This document shows, one piece after another, positions 1 to 5,752 of a DNA stretch of 6,571 nt. Both the position numbers and the translations under genes were made by a program. Positions within the stretch are counted from its first letter, which is position 1. Every line of letters begins with the position of its first letter. The DNA is from Oscillospiraceae bacterium (lineage in GTDB: Bacteria > Bacillota > Clostridia > Oscillospirales > Ruminococcaceae). The notes under the pieces were generated by a model that made no database searches, was not told the origin of the DNA, and worked only from the letters and a program-made list of their open reading frames with translations. The stretch covers positions 5,394-11,964 of the forward strand of contig DNUB01000196.1 in NCBI GenBank assembly GCA_003508605.1, read 5' to 3'.

Positions 1-51
1 AAATTCGGGGCACTGCCCCTCATTGAAGCTGCGCTTAAAGAGGGCGGCTGA
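1..51 (+). CDS. C-terminal end of an unidentified rightward gene (partial)
   Basis: Frame 1 from the first base is open for 16 codons and ends at TGA (49-51), reading KFGALPLIEAALKEGG. The gene begins outside the window. Two things support real coding: the helical, Ala/Leu/Glu/Lys-rich composition typical of an enzyme C-terminus, and a strong intrinsic terminator 27 bases after the stop on the same strand. Sixteen residues are too few to assign a family, and I do not recognise the product. It converges on the leftward methyltransferase gene. Confidence 0.55.
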   Translation, partial: KFGALPLIEAALKEGG

Positions 52-78
52 AAAGTCAGATGCTCTCATAAAGAAGTT

Positions 79-118
79 AATCCCGAAAGCGGCTTTTAAC
101 TGCTTTCGGGATTCTTTT
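79..118 (+). terminator. Rho-independent terminator of the left-edge gene
   Basis: A perfect 12-bp inverted repeat (79-90 AATCCCGAAAGC with 102-113 GCTTTCGGGATT) encloses an 11-base loop and is followed by CTTTT (114-118). A G-T and a G-C pair can extend the stem inward. It sits between two convergent genes. The T-run lies on the + strand side, so it mainly serves the gene ending at 51. The opposite side is less T-rich, so bidirectional use for the methyltransferase gene is possible but weaker. Confidence 0.8.
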
Positions 119-150
119 AGAGCTTGTTCTTTACTCTCATAAATCAGAAT

Positions 151-1092
151 TTATAAATCGCCTTTTGCTAATAAATTGTCCTTTCCCATACCGCATACAT
201 AAGGATTTGAATCATATTTATAGCAGAAATCCAAAAAATCCAAACGCTGTTTCGGATCGTTCATTATTTTTACGAGCAATTCATTCGGTATAGTTCTTGC
301 ATATGCCCCCGGACCCGCCAGCTCAATATTTTTTACTCCATGGCTTCGGAGCAAGTCTTCTAATTCATTCGGCATAAAGGCATATGTTATACACCATGGG
401 GTACCGCCTTTTTCATATTCGGCTATTTCATTTTCTCCGCCCATAAGTCCTTCTGCCATCAGTTTTTCTATACCGCTTTTTTCAAAATGAAATGTATCTA
501 TCGCATTTTGTCTGTTAGATATAAGCCATTGTACAGACGGATCTTCAGAATGTTCATCAAGAATAAACTGATTTTTCTGAATAGGATTTGAAAGATACGG
601 CAAAGTACCCAAGCGGCTTGTAACACTTATTATAATTCGTTTTTTTGCCATGCGCACAAGTTCTCCGATAACATATTCCTGATTTGGGTATGTATATGAG
701 ATCGGTGCGTCAAAGGAAATAACCATATCAAAGGAGTTGTCGGCGTAACCGCTTAAATCCTCCAATGCGCCTTTAACAAATGTTATTTTGTCAACAACAC
801 CGGCTTCCTGTGCCAATTCCTTTGCCTTATCAATCATAGGTTGAGAAATATCAAAATGGGTGACCTTGCAGCCATGCTTTGCAAGCAGAATAGAAAATCT
901 TCCGGATCCTGCACCTCCGTCAAATACGGTTTTTATACCGTCTAAATTTTCAAGAAGCTTTTTCTCTATATGACTTTTTTGAATAATATCGTCAATATAT
1001 ATTTCCTCACGGTGGCTTTCAAGCTCGCCTTTATCAGGCAAATTCCACATACGTTCGGATATTTTTCTGCTGTAATTATCATATATACTCAT
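151..1092 (-). CDS. Class I SAM-dependent methyltransferase, substrate unknown
   Basis: The 313-residue protein has a Rossmann-type methyltransferase core at about residues 50-160. Motif I is VFDGGAGSGR (56-65), a variant of the usual DxGxGxG. The acidic residue that ends strand beta-2 and contacts the SAM ribose is in HFDIS (D81). A beta-3 segment FVKGALEDL (105-113) and motif FDMVISFDAP (121-130) follow. The C-terminal half (about 165-313) is probably a substrate lid or specificity domain. I cannot name the methyl acceptor, and no signal peptide or membrane segment is visible, so it should be cytosolic. The ATG at 1090-1092 is chosen because GGAGG (1100-1104) lies 7 bases upstream. The gene is monocistronic with its own consensus promoter. 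Five of its first eight Ile codons are ATA and AAA is common for Lys, unlike the binding-protein gene nearby. That points to low expression or a different origin. Confidence 0.9.
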   Translation of the reverse strand: MSIYDNYSRKISERMWNLPDKGELESHREEIYIDDIIQKSHIEKKLLENLDGIKTVFDGGAGSGRFSILLAKHGCKVTHFDISQPMIDKAKELAQEAGVVDKITFVKGALEDLSGYADNSFDMVISFDAPISYTYPNQEYVIGELVRMAKKRIIISVTSRLGTLPYLSNPIQKNQFILDEHSEDPSVQWLISNRQNAIDTFHFEKSGIEKLMAEGLMGGENEIAEYEKGGTPWCITYAFMPNELEDLLRSHGVKNIELAGPGAYARTIPNELLVKIMNDPKQRLDFLDFCYKYDSNPYVCGMGKDNLLAKGDL

Positions 1093-1130
1093 TTGATTTC
1101 CTCCGATAAATTCCTATTTGTCTTAGTAAT

Positions 1131-1159
1131 ATTATACATACAAAAAACGGCTATGTCAA
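1131..1159 (-). promoter_or_regulatory. Consensus sigma-A promoter of the methyltransferase gene
   Basis: On the minus strand TTGACA (1154-1159) and TATAAT (1131-1136) are separated by exactly 17 bases, so both hexamers and the spacer match the housekeeping consensus. Transcription should start near 1124, giving a leader of about 30 bases that carries the GGAGG at 1100-1104. No operator or attenuator is obvious between promoter and start codon. Confidence 0.82.
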
Positions 1160-1283
1160 TAGAACCACTACGGCACTTTAACCGTATCATCAAAAATGCT
1201 GCGGCTAAAGTCTTTATCTATATTAACGTGCCGCCTTCTTTATGTTTGGTTTTTCGGATATACAAAGGATAATTTCCCGTCAT

Positions 1284-1307
1284 AAAAAAACAGCCCTTAA
1301 AGGACTG
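1284..1307 (-). terminator. Terminator of the sugar ABC transporter operon
   Basis: Read leftward, a 7-bp stem with one G-T pair (1301-1307 with 1291-1297) and a 3-base loop is followed by seven T residues (1284-1290). It begins 17 bases after the stop codon of the last permease gene. The opposite flank, 1308-1319, is also T-rich on the plus strand, so it could stop transcription in both directions. Confidence 0.82.
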
Positions 1308-1323
1308 CTTTTTATTTTTGGAT

Positions 1324-2208
1324 TTAACCCTTTACTGCGCCTAAGGCAACGCCTTGTACTATGTACTTGGAAACAAAGAAGTATACGACAATAACGGGAA
1401 GTATTGAAAGCATAATCATCATATAAACCTCGCCCAAATCACCCATATTGGAGTTAAGGTTGGAACGGAGGACGGAGATCATAATAGGCAGCGTCCATTT
1501 TTCCGACTTGCTTAAAACCAATGCGGGAGTGAAGAAGTTGTTCCAAGAAGCCACAAAGGCGAAAATAATCTGAACCGCCAAAGCGGGCTTCAGCATGGGA
1601 AGCGCAATTTTGTTAAAGGTCATAAACTCGTTTGAGCCGTCGACACGAGCGGCTTCGATAACCTCCAAGGGCATTGTGCTCTGCATATATTGCTTCATAT
1701 AGAAGAATACGGAGGGAGCGGCAATGGACGGAATTATCAAAGGCCAATATGTGTTGTTCATACCAAAGCTGCCGATCAGCTTTAAGAAACCTACCGCAGA
1801 AATCTGCGTCGGAATCATCATAATGATCAGAATAAAGTTAAAAGCCAGCTTTTTGCCTTTGAAGTCGTAAACATGAATACCGTAAGCGGTCATAGCGGAA
1901 AAGTAAGATGTGAGCAAGGATGCGCTGGCAGCTATAATAAAGCTGTTGATCATACCGCGCGGAATAGTAAACAGGTTTGTATCGTTCCATGCCTTGGTAA
2001 GGTTTTTGATAAAATAATCTCCGGGAATAATGGAAAAGCCCTGGGTTAAATCAACATTTGACCTTGTGGAGTTGATAATAAGCAGAATAAGGGGGAAAAG
2101 CGAAAGAAGGGTGACCAAAGCCAGGAAAGCGTAAGCTAAAACTCTTGCGCCTAAGGTTTTGGCTCTTGAACTTTTGTTTTCACCGGTTGTAATATGTGTT
2201 GTTCCCAT
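1324..2208 (-). CDS. Carbohydrate ABC importer permease, MalG type (CUT1 family)
   Basis: This 294-residue inner-membrane protein is one half of the translocation pore of a sugar importer. Six hydrophobic segments can be seen at about residues 22-46, 84-108, 121-142, 153-171, 209-228 and 262-281. The cytoplasmic EAA loop that docks on the ATPase is at about 182-204: E185-A186-A187, D190-G191 and L203-P204. The end, KYIVQGVALGAVKG, is the usual MalG-family C-terminus. The start ATG (2206-2208) lies 3 bases after the stop of the upstream permease gene. Its GGGGG ribosome site (2220-2224) is inside that gene, about 11 bases from the ATG, so the two are probably translationally coupled. A terminator follows directly. 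The sequence does not reveal the sugar. Membership of the binding-protein-dependent transport permease family is secure. Confidence 0.96.
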   Translation of the reverse strand: MGTTHITTGENKSSRAKTLGARVLAYAFLALVTLLSLFPLILLIINSTRSNVDLTQGFSIIPGDYFIKNLTKAWNDTNLFTIPRGMINSFIIAASASLLTSYFSAMTAYGIHVYDFKGKKLAFNFILIIMMIPTQISAVGFLKLIGSFGMNNTYWPLIIPSIAAPSVFFYMKQYMQSTMPLEVIEAARVDGSNEFMTFNKIALPMLKPALAVQIIFAFVASWNNFFTPALVLSKSEKWTLPIMISVLRSNLNSNMGDLGEVYMMIMLSILPVIVVYFFVSKYIVQGVALGAVKG

Positions 2209-2211
2209 ATA

Positions 2212-3177
2212 TCAGTGCGCCCCCTTTTTCTTTTTCGGTTTGCTGTCGTCCGTTACCATAGTCTTGTACACTATAAAGCTGAGTACGCCCGTAATGATAA
2301 ATACTATAACGGAGATAGCTCCCGCCATGCCGTAGTTGTGTGCCGTGCCTAAGTAGTTGTTAAGCCACATAATCAGCGTCATTGTGTTTCTGCCGGGAGT
2401 ACCGCTTGAACCGCCAATGATCTGGGGCACGTCGAACATTTGCAGACCGCCTATTAAAGAGGTGATCGCAACATACACCATAATAGGAGTAAGCAAGGGC
2501 ATCGTTATTTTGGTAAATACCTGCCATGAGCTTGCTCCGTCTATGGAAGCCGCTTCGAACAGGCTTTGGTCGATACCCATAATACCCGCCATAAGCAATA
2601 TGGTGGTATTGCCGAACCACATCAGGAAGTTGATAAATGCAATTATCGCTCTCGCAGACCATTTATTGGCAAAAAAGTCAAAGGTTTCACCGCCTGAGGA
2701 GGTTATTATCTGATTTATGGGTCCTATGTTGGAGAATAAGGTGAAGAACAGCATTGCAAACGCAGCAGCCATTATAAGGTTAGGCATATACATTACTGTT
2801 TTGAAAAATCTCTGTCCTTTAATTCTGAGTCTTGCGCTGGTATAAATTACAGCTAACAGCAAGGAGAATACAAGCTGCGGAACAGCACCCATAACCCACA
2901 TTATTACGGTGTTGCTCAAATATTTCAATACGTCAACCGTTCCCATGCTGTCGGGGGTGAAGATTTTAACATAGTTGTCAAAACCTACAAAGTTTGGTCC
3001 TATCTGAGTCAAGCCGTCCATATACTGCTCAAAAAAGCTGTAGTAGAAGGTTGAAACCAGAGGAACGAACTGGAAAACCATATAAACTACGAAGAAGGGA
3101 GCTATAAATATGTAACCCCATTTAGCGTAGCTGATTGACTTATGCTTATTGCTGATTGACTTTTGGTTATTGTTCAT
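2212..3177 (-). CDS. Carbohydrate ABC importer permease, MalF/UgpA type (CUT1 family)
   Basis: This is the second pore subunit, paired with the downstream MalG-type protein. I choose ATG at 3175-3177 (321 residues). The frame also opens at a GTG (3187-3189), but that codon overlaps the only good ribosome site, GGGAG (3189-3193), which sits 11 bases before the ATG. In the 321-residue numbering, hydrophobic segments lie at about 18-43, 87-112, 124-148, 177-199, 230-251 and 283-306. The EAA loop is at about 206-231: E208-A209-A210, D213-G214 and P227. The protein ends in a very basic tail, KPKKKKGAH. Residues near the N-terminus repeat KSIS because of a short DNA duplication. The gene follows the binding-protein gene after a 198-base gap with a hairpin and no promoter that I could find, so it probably depends on readthrough from upstream. 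Confidence 0.95.
   Translation of the reverse strand: MNNNQKSISNKHKSISYAKWGYIFIAPFFVVYMVFQFVPLVSTFYYSFFEQYMDGLTQIGPNFVGFDNYVKIFTPDSMGTVDVLKYLSNTVIMWVMGAVPQLVFSLLLAVIYTSARLRIKGQRFFKTVMYMPNLIMAAAFAMLFFTLFSNIGPINQIITSSGGETFDFFANKWSARAIIAFINFLMWFGNTTILLMAGIMGIDQSLFEAASIDGASSWQVFTKITMPLLTPIMVYVAITSLIGGLQMFDVPQIIGGSSGTPGRNTMTLIMWLNNYLGTAHNYGMAGAISVIVFIITGVLSFIVYKTMVTDDSKPKKKKGAH
3130..3162. repeat. 12-base direct repeat inside the MalF-type permease gene
   Basis: GCTGATTGACTT occurs at 3130-3141 and again at 3151-3162 with a 21-base period, which is exactly seven codons. On the coding strand this gives two copies of Lys-Ser-Ile-Ser in the cytoplasmic N-terminus ahead of the first membrane segment. 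It looks like a small in-frame duplication in a region with little structural constraint. Confidence 0.8.
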
Positions 3178-3298
3178 TGCATCAACCACTCCCTGTTATT
3201 AAAATCAGATCCTTGAAGCAGCGGCTGCCGATTGTGCAGTTCTGCCTAAAGTTTTTCTGTTTTCTTTTTCAAGTTGTCTAAATTGATAATAAATACTT

Positions 3299-3338
3299 AA
3301 AAAGAGAGGCGAAGCGAGAAATTACCGCCTCACCTCTC
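3299..3338 (-). terminator. Intra-operon terminator-like hairpin between binding-protein and permease genes
   Basis: Read leftward, a 13-bp stem (3326-3338 with 3304-3316, two G-T pairs) and a 9-base loop are followed by TTTTT (3299-3303). Outside it, ACTTAAAA (3295-3302) and TTTTAAGT (3341-3348) are also complementary, giving a long near-symmetrical structure. It lies about 40 bases after the binding-protein stop codon and 120 bases before the permease start. As no new promoter is visible, it probably works as a partial terminator or a 3'-end stabiliser, leaving more binding-protein than permease mRNA. A similar imbalance is known for other binding-protein operons. Confidence 0.75.
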
Positions 3339-3375
3339 GGTTTTAAGTAACTAAAACTAATTTAAACTGACTTAA

Positions 3376-4950
3376 TTAGTCGTGAGTAACACCGGGGCAT
3401 GATTCATCCAAGGTCTTGTAGAAGTTGTTAAGAGCTTCTTCCTTGGTGCATGAACCCTTAAGGTATTCAAGAATCTGCTCAGGGAGCTTTTCGTTAAAGG
3501 TCTGGTCATACTGAGTATGAAGATCAGCGTCCCACTTGATGTTTTCAGCAAGCTTATACATAATAGCGATATCGTTCTGACCCTTTACAAGGAACTTGTT
3601 CTGATAATCCTTGCTTTCAGCATAGGACTTCATAACGTTCTTGTGGTTAGCGTACTGGTTGTCCTTCATAACGAGCTGAGTAAGGATATCGGTGTTTTCT
3701 GTAAATGCCTTAAGAACGTCAGCAGCCATAGAAGCGTTGTCTGTTCCTGTAGGAACCATCATCCATGTGCCGCCCCAGAATGCAGCCTGAGGACCTTCGC
3801 AGATAGCCCAGTCGCCTGCAGCATGCTCAAGAGCAACGCCCATGCAGAAGTTGTAGTACCAAGCAGGTCCGAAGAAGCAGAGGGTCTTGCCGCAGTTATC
3901 GCCGTACTCTTCGTTTATCTTCTTGTATCCTTCAACTCTTGCCTTGAAATCTTCCTCGGATTCGCCTTCGTTAGGCTTGGTAGGAATGGGAATACCGCCG
4001 TTGGACATCTGAGCTGTCTTTTCGTCTGCCCAAACGCCGCAGTTGATGGTGTAACCGTTCTTGGAGAACTCTTCAGCCTGTGCAAGCCACTTGTCAAAGC
4101 CGTCGGTAAGTGTGAACTTGCCGTCGGTGATAAAGCTCTTGGAGGAGTTGTTTGCATATACACGGTAGGTTTCGATTGCGGAAGGAGTCATGTAGTAGCC
4201 CTTTGCCTTAGCGTCCTTAGCTACTGCGTTGAACTTATCCCAAGAATCGAGCTTGCTCTGAACTTCAGCGGGATCGTCAGTTCCGAGAACATCCTTTGCG
4301 ATGGACTTTCTGTAAATAAGTACGTTAGGTGTAGCCTGGAAGGAAGCACCCTTTGTTTCGTTGTTTCTTGTGTCGGTGCAAGCGTCATAAGTATAGCTGT
4401 AAGCCGTAGCAGCTCTTTCAAGACCGAGATCCTTAAGGCTCATGGTGTAGTCGGAGCAAGCGTACTTCTTGATATAGTCAGCCTCTGCAAGGAACAAGTC
4501 GATCTTATCGTCAGCACTTGCGTCTGCATTAGCCTGAAGCATTTCGTCAAGCTTCTTCTGGTATGCGCCGCCGTCGTTAGGTGCAACTACCCATTCAACC
4601 TCAACGCCTTCGGGAACCTTGTAATACTTCTGGAAGAACTTCTGCCACTCGTCGTTCCATACGGCGATTCTGAACTTCTTGCCTTCGCCGTCGGGATTTT
4701 TAAATCCGGTGTCAACCATTTGAGGATCGTCCTTTTTGTTTACCTCAGCGTTAACATAATCTGTGCTGTCTGAGGGAGGAGGAGTTTCCTGCTTTGTACC
4801 TTCATCGCTGCCCTGTGTGCCGGCGGGAGCCTTTGTTCCTTCACCTGAGCCTGAGCCTGTTGTGGTTCCGGGGTTGTCGCTCTGTTCGCAGCCTGCTACG
4901 GAAAGAAGCATAGCGCAAGCAAGCAGAGCGGCTAAAATCTTTTTCTTCAT
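3376..4950 (-). CDS. Extracellular sugar-binding lipoprotein of a CUT1 ABC importer
   Basis: The 524-residue protein belongs to solute-binding protein family 1 and should capture an oligosaccharide outside the cell and deliver it to the two downstream permeases. A lipoprotein signal peptide (MKKK, hydrophobic core, lipobox SVAGC with Cys21) anchors it to the membrane. Residues 22-62 form a flexible Gly/Thr/Ser/Pro/Glu-rich tether. The folded body starts near KKFRIAVWNDEW (91-102). The aromatic segment CFFGPAWYYNF (358-368) and the GPQAAFWGGTWMMVP stretch (386-400) fit the ligand cleft and the conserved GG-W region of the family. The start ATG (4948-4950) has AAAGGA about 9 bases upstream. Codons 61-478 contain no TTA, CTA or TCA, a strong bias that suggests high expression. 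It is the first gene of the operon. The sugar cannot be told from sequence, and no glycosidase or regulator gene is adjacent. Confidence 0.95.
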   Translation of the reverse strand: MKKKILAALLACAMLLSVAGCEQSDNPGTTTGSGSGEGTKAPAGTQGSDEGTKQETPPPSDSTDYVNAEVNKKDDPQMVDTGFKNPDGEGKKFRIAVWNDEWQKFFQKYYKVPEGVEVEWVVAPNDGGAYQKKLDEMLQANADASADDKIDLFLAEADYIKKYACSDYTMSLKDLGLERAATAYSYTYDACTDTRNNETKGASFQATPNVLIYRKSIAKDVLGTDDPAEVQSKLDSWDKFNAVAKDAKAKGYYMTPSAIETYRVYANNSSKSFITDGKFTLTDGFDKWLAQAEEFSKNGYTINCGVWADEKTAQMSNGGIPIPTKPNEGESEEDFKARVEGYKKINEEYGDNCGKTLCFFGPAWYYNFCMGVALEHAAGDWAICEGPQAAFWGGTWMMVPTGTDNASMAADVLKAFTENTDILTQLVMKDNQYANHKNVMKSYAESKDYQNKFLVKGQNDIAIMYKLAENIKWDADLHTQYDQTFNEKLPEQILEYLKGSCTKEEALNNFYKTLDESCPGVTHD

Positions 4951-5019
4951 TATTTCGTTTCCTTTCGGTTAAATTGTTCAAAGACGTCAGCCTTTAGAAC
5001 ATGATTTTCAAATCCTTTA

Positions 5020-5060
5020 CGGGAAGAGTGCTCTTATTTTTCCTAACCTTAGCACTCCCG
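5020..5060 (-). promoter_or_regulatory. 5' UTR stem-loop of the sugar operon mRNA
   Basis: On the minus strand the sequence from 5060 to 5020 folds into a 10-bp stem: CGG-GAGTGCT pairs with AGCACTC-(TTC)-CCG, with a 3-base bulge and an 18-base purine-rich loop. It would begin about 7 bases from the predicted mRNA 5' end (near 5067). A stem this close to the 5' end often protects mRNA from decay, which would suit an abundant binding protein. A regulatory protein-binding hairpin is an alternative. Confidence 0.6.
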
Positions 5061-5073
5061 GATTTCATTTATA

Positions 5074-5102
5074 AATATATCACAAAACCTTTACTTTTGC
5101 AA
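5074..5102 (-). promoter_or_regulatory. Probable promoter of the sugar ABC transporter operon
   Basis: On the minus strand TTGCAA (5097-5102; 4 of 6 consensus bases) is followed after 17 bases by TATATT (5074-5079; 5 of 6). The extended -10 element TGA directly precedes the -10. The start near 5067 would give a leader of about 117 bases with the stem-loop at 5020-5060. The weak -35 suggests help from an activator or modest intrinsic strength. Confidence 0.6.
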
Positions 5103-5146
5103 GCCGTTTTTTCGTTTTTTTTACAAAACCTCATACAAAAAACCTG

Positions 5147-5160
5147 TGATATCGTTTACA
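5147..5160 (-). promoter_or_regulatory. cre-like (CcpA/LacI-family) operator upstream of the sugar operon
   Basis: The minus strand reads TGTAAACGATATCA, which fits the catabolite-responsive-element consensus TGWAANCGNTNWCA at every position. It lies about 45 bases upstream of the predicted -35 of the sugar operon. It also sits just downstream of a weak second promoter-like pair (TTGACT 5199-5204, 16 bases, TAGAAA 5177-5182). If that promoter is real, the site falls at about +11 to +24, a classic repression position. LacI-type sugar repressors bind similar sequences. Confidence 0.55.
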
Positions 5161-5387
5161 TTTTCGTCGTTTTAAATTTCTATTGGTTAAATTGCCATAG
5201 TCAAATAGCGGAAAACAAAATCCTTTACTTAAATTAGTGAAAACGATTAACAATCCTATAAACAGTGGTTTTTTCTTGTACAATTTATAAAAAAGCGATT
5301 GGTTTTTACTCTGTGTTAGCCTTTCCTGTCGACAAAATCCATAGCTTATATTTGTGCATTGTGACGAATTATTTTAACGCATACTTT

Positions 5388-5401
5388 TGTAATCGTTTAC
5401 A
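5388..5401 (-). promoter_or_regulatory. Second cre-like operator
   Basis: The minus strand reads TGTAAACGATTACA, again a full match to TGWAANCGNTNWCA. Eleven bases (ATCGTTTACAT on the plus strand) are identical to the site at 5147-5160, 241 bases away. I see no convincing promoter next to it. It may be an auxiliary operator for looping, or it may serve an unrecognised promoter such as TTGTAT-15-TACAAT (5410-5436) on the plus strand. Confidence 0.45.
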
Positions 5402-5532
5402 TCTATATGTTGTATAAGGGTATTACGGAGTACAATAGAGACGATCAAATTTATGATGTGTACTTTTACCTTTTTGTTACCGTTTTGTAATATTTTTTGT
5501 GCATTTTGGCAAAAAGGGGAAAAATTTATTAA

Positions 5533-5557
5533 AAGTGTCTTCGACGCACTTCTTTTT
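5533..5557 (+). terminator. Terminator-like hairpin with no assigned transcript
   Basis: AAGTGTC (5533-5539) pairs with GAC-(GC)-ACTT (5543-5551), with a 2-base bulge and a tight TTC loop, and is followed by C and TTTTT (5553-5557). The opposite strand is also T-rich beyond the stem, so it could act in either direction. No annotated gene ends here. It may close a short unannotated transcript or insulate the purE promoter 88 bases downstream. Confidence 0.4.
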
Positions 5558-5644
5558 GCTCACCGATAGCGTTTGACGCAAAATTTTTTTCGGTTGGGGA
5601 GCAATGTAATTTTTCGCCTTACCTATGAAAATTTATAAAACCTC

Positions 5645-5672
5645 TTGAAAAAATTTTTCTTTTTGCTATAAT
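5645..5672 (+). promoter_or_regulatory. Promoter of the purE leader transcript
   Basis: TTGAAA (5645-5650; 5 of 6) and TATAAT (5667-5672; 6 of 6) are 16 bases apart, with an extended -10 TGC directly before TATAAT and a T-rich spacer. Transcription should begin near 5679, about 200 bases before the purE start codon. I found no PurR box or cre site overlapping it. Confidence 0.78.
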
Positions 5673-5677
5673 ATATA

Positions 5678-5752
5678 GTATAAGGCAAGGAAAGGAAGCT
5701 TCTCTTATGAAACCCTTCGGCAAACTCACATTACGCTTATTTAACCTTATAC
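5678..5752 (+). promoter_or_regulatory. Structured 5' leader RNA of purE (candidate regulatory element)
   Basis: GTATAAGG (5678-5685), at the predicted transcript 5' end, is perfectly complementary to CCTTATAC (5745-5752). This would give an 8-bp closing stem around 59 bases, laid out like the P1 stem of a riboswitch. The enclosed part contains the ribosome site and start of a 25-codon open frame and an 8-base palindrome, GAAGCTTC (5695-5702). A strong terminator follows at 5795. I could not match it to the purine, ZTP, PRPP or THF riboswitch cores. Regulation is inferred from architecture only. Confidence 0.35.

Larger units (their letters stand above)
5161..5640. other. Gene-free AT-rich intergenic stretch
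   Basis: Apart from the operator at 5388-5401 and the hairpin at 5533-5557, no gene can be supported here. The short open frames have no ribosome binding site. One example is 38 codons at 5453-5569, Cys/Phe-rich and overlapping the hairpin. No tRNA, 6S, SRP or tmRNA signature was seen. A partial operator-like sequence, TGAAAACGATTAACA, is at 5238-5252. The length of the gap (927 bases between the two flanking genes) is itself notable. Confidence 0.6.

Noticed and set aside
970..1272. 100-codon plus-strand frame overlapping the methyltransferase start and its promoter
   Set aside because: It is antisense to the methyltransferase N-terminus, has no ribosome site and no recognisable sequence features.
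3517..4773. 418-codon open frame on the plus strand, antisense to the binding-protein gene
   Set aside because: It is in codon register with the real gene, and its openness is explained by the absence of TTA, CTA and TCA codons there. It shows no domain and no ribosome binding site logic.
5026..5057. CIRCE-like heat-shock operator (TTAGCACTC is present at 5049-5057)
   Set aside because: In CIRCE, TTAGCACTC precedes GAGTGCTAA with a 9-base gap. Here the partner GAGTGCT lies on the other side with 18 bases between, so it forms a stem-loop but not an HrcA site.
4967..5194. 10-base repeat GGTTAAATTG at 4967-4976 and 5185-5194
   Set aside because: Short and AT-rich, expected by chance in such DNA, and its position has no clear relation to a promoter.
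5001..5237. 78-codon plus-strand open frame in the intergenic region
   Set aside because: No ribosome site, composition is that of translated AT-rich DNA, and it overlaps the promoter, stem-loop and cre-like site of the sugar operon.
5453..5569. 38-codon plus-strand frame starting ATG ATG
   Set aside because: No Shine-Dalgarno sequence upstream, Phe/Cys-rich chance composition, and it runs through the 5533-5557 hairpin.
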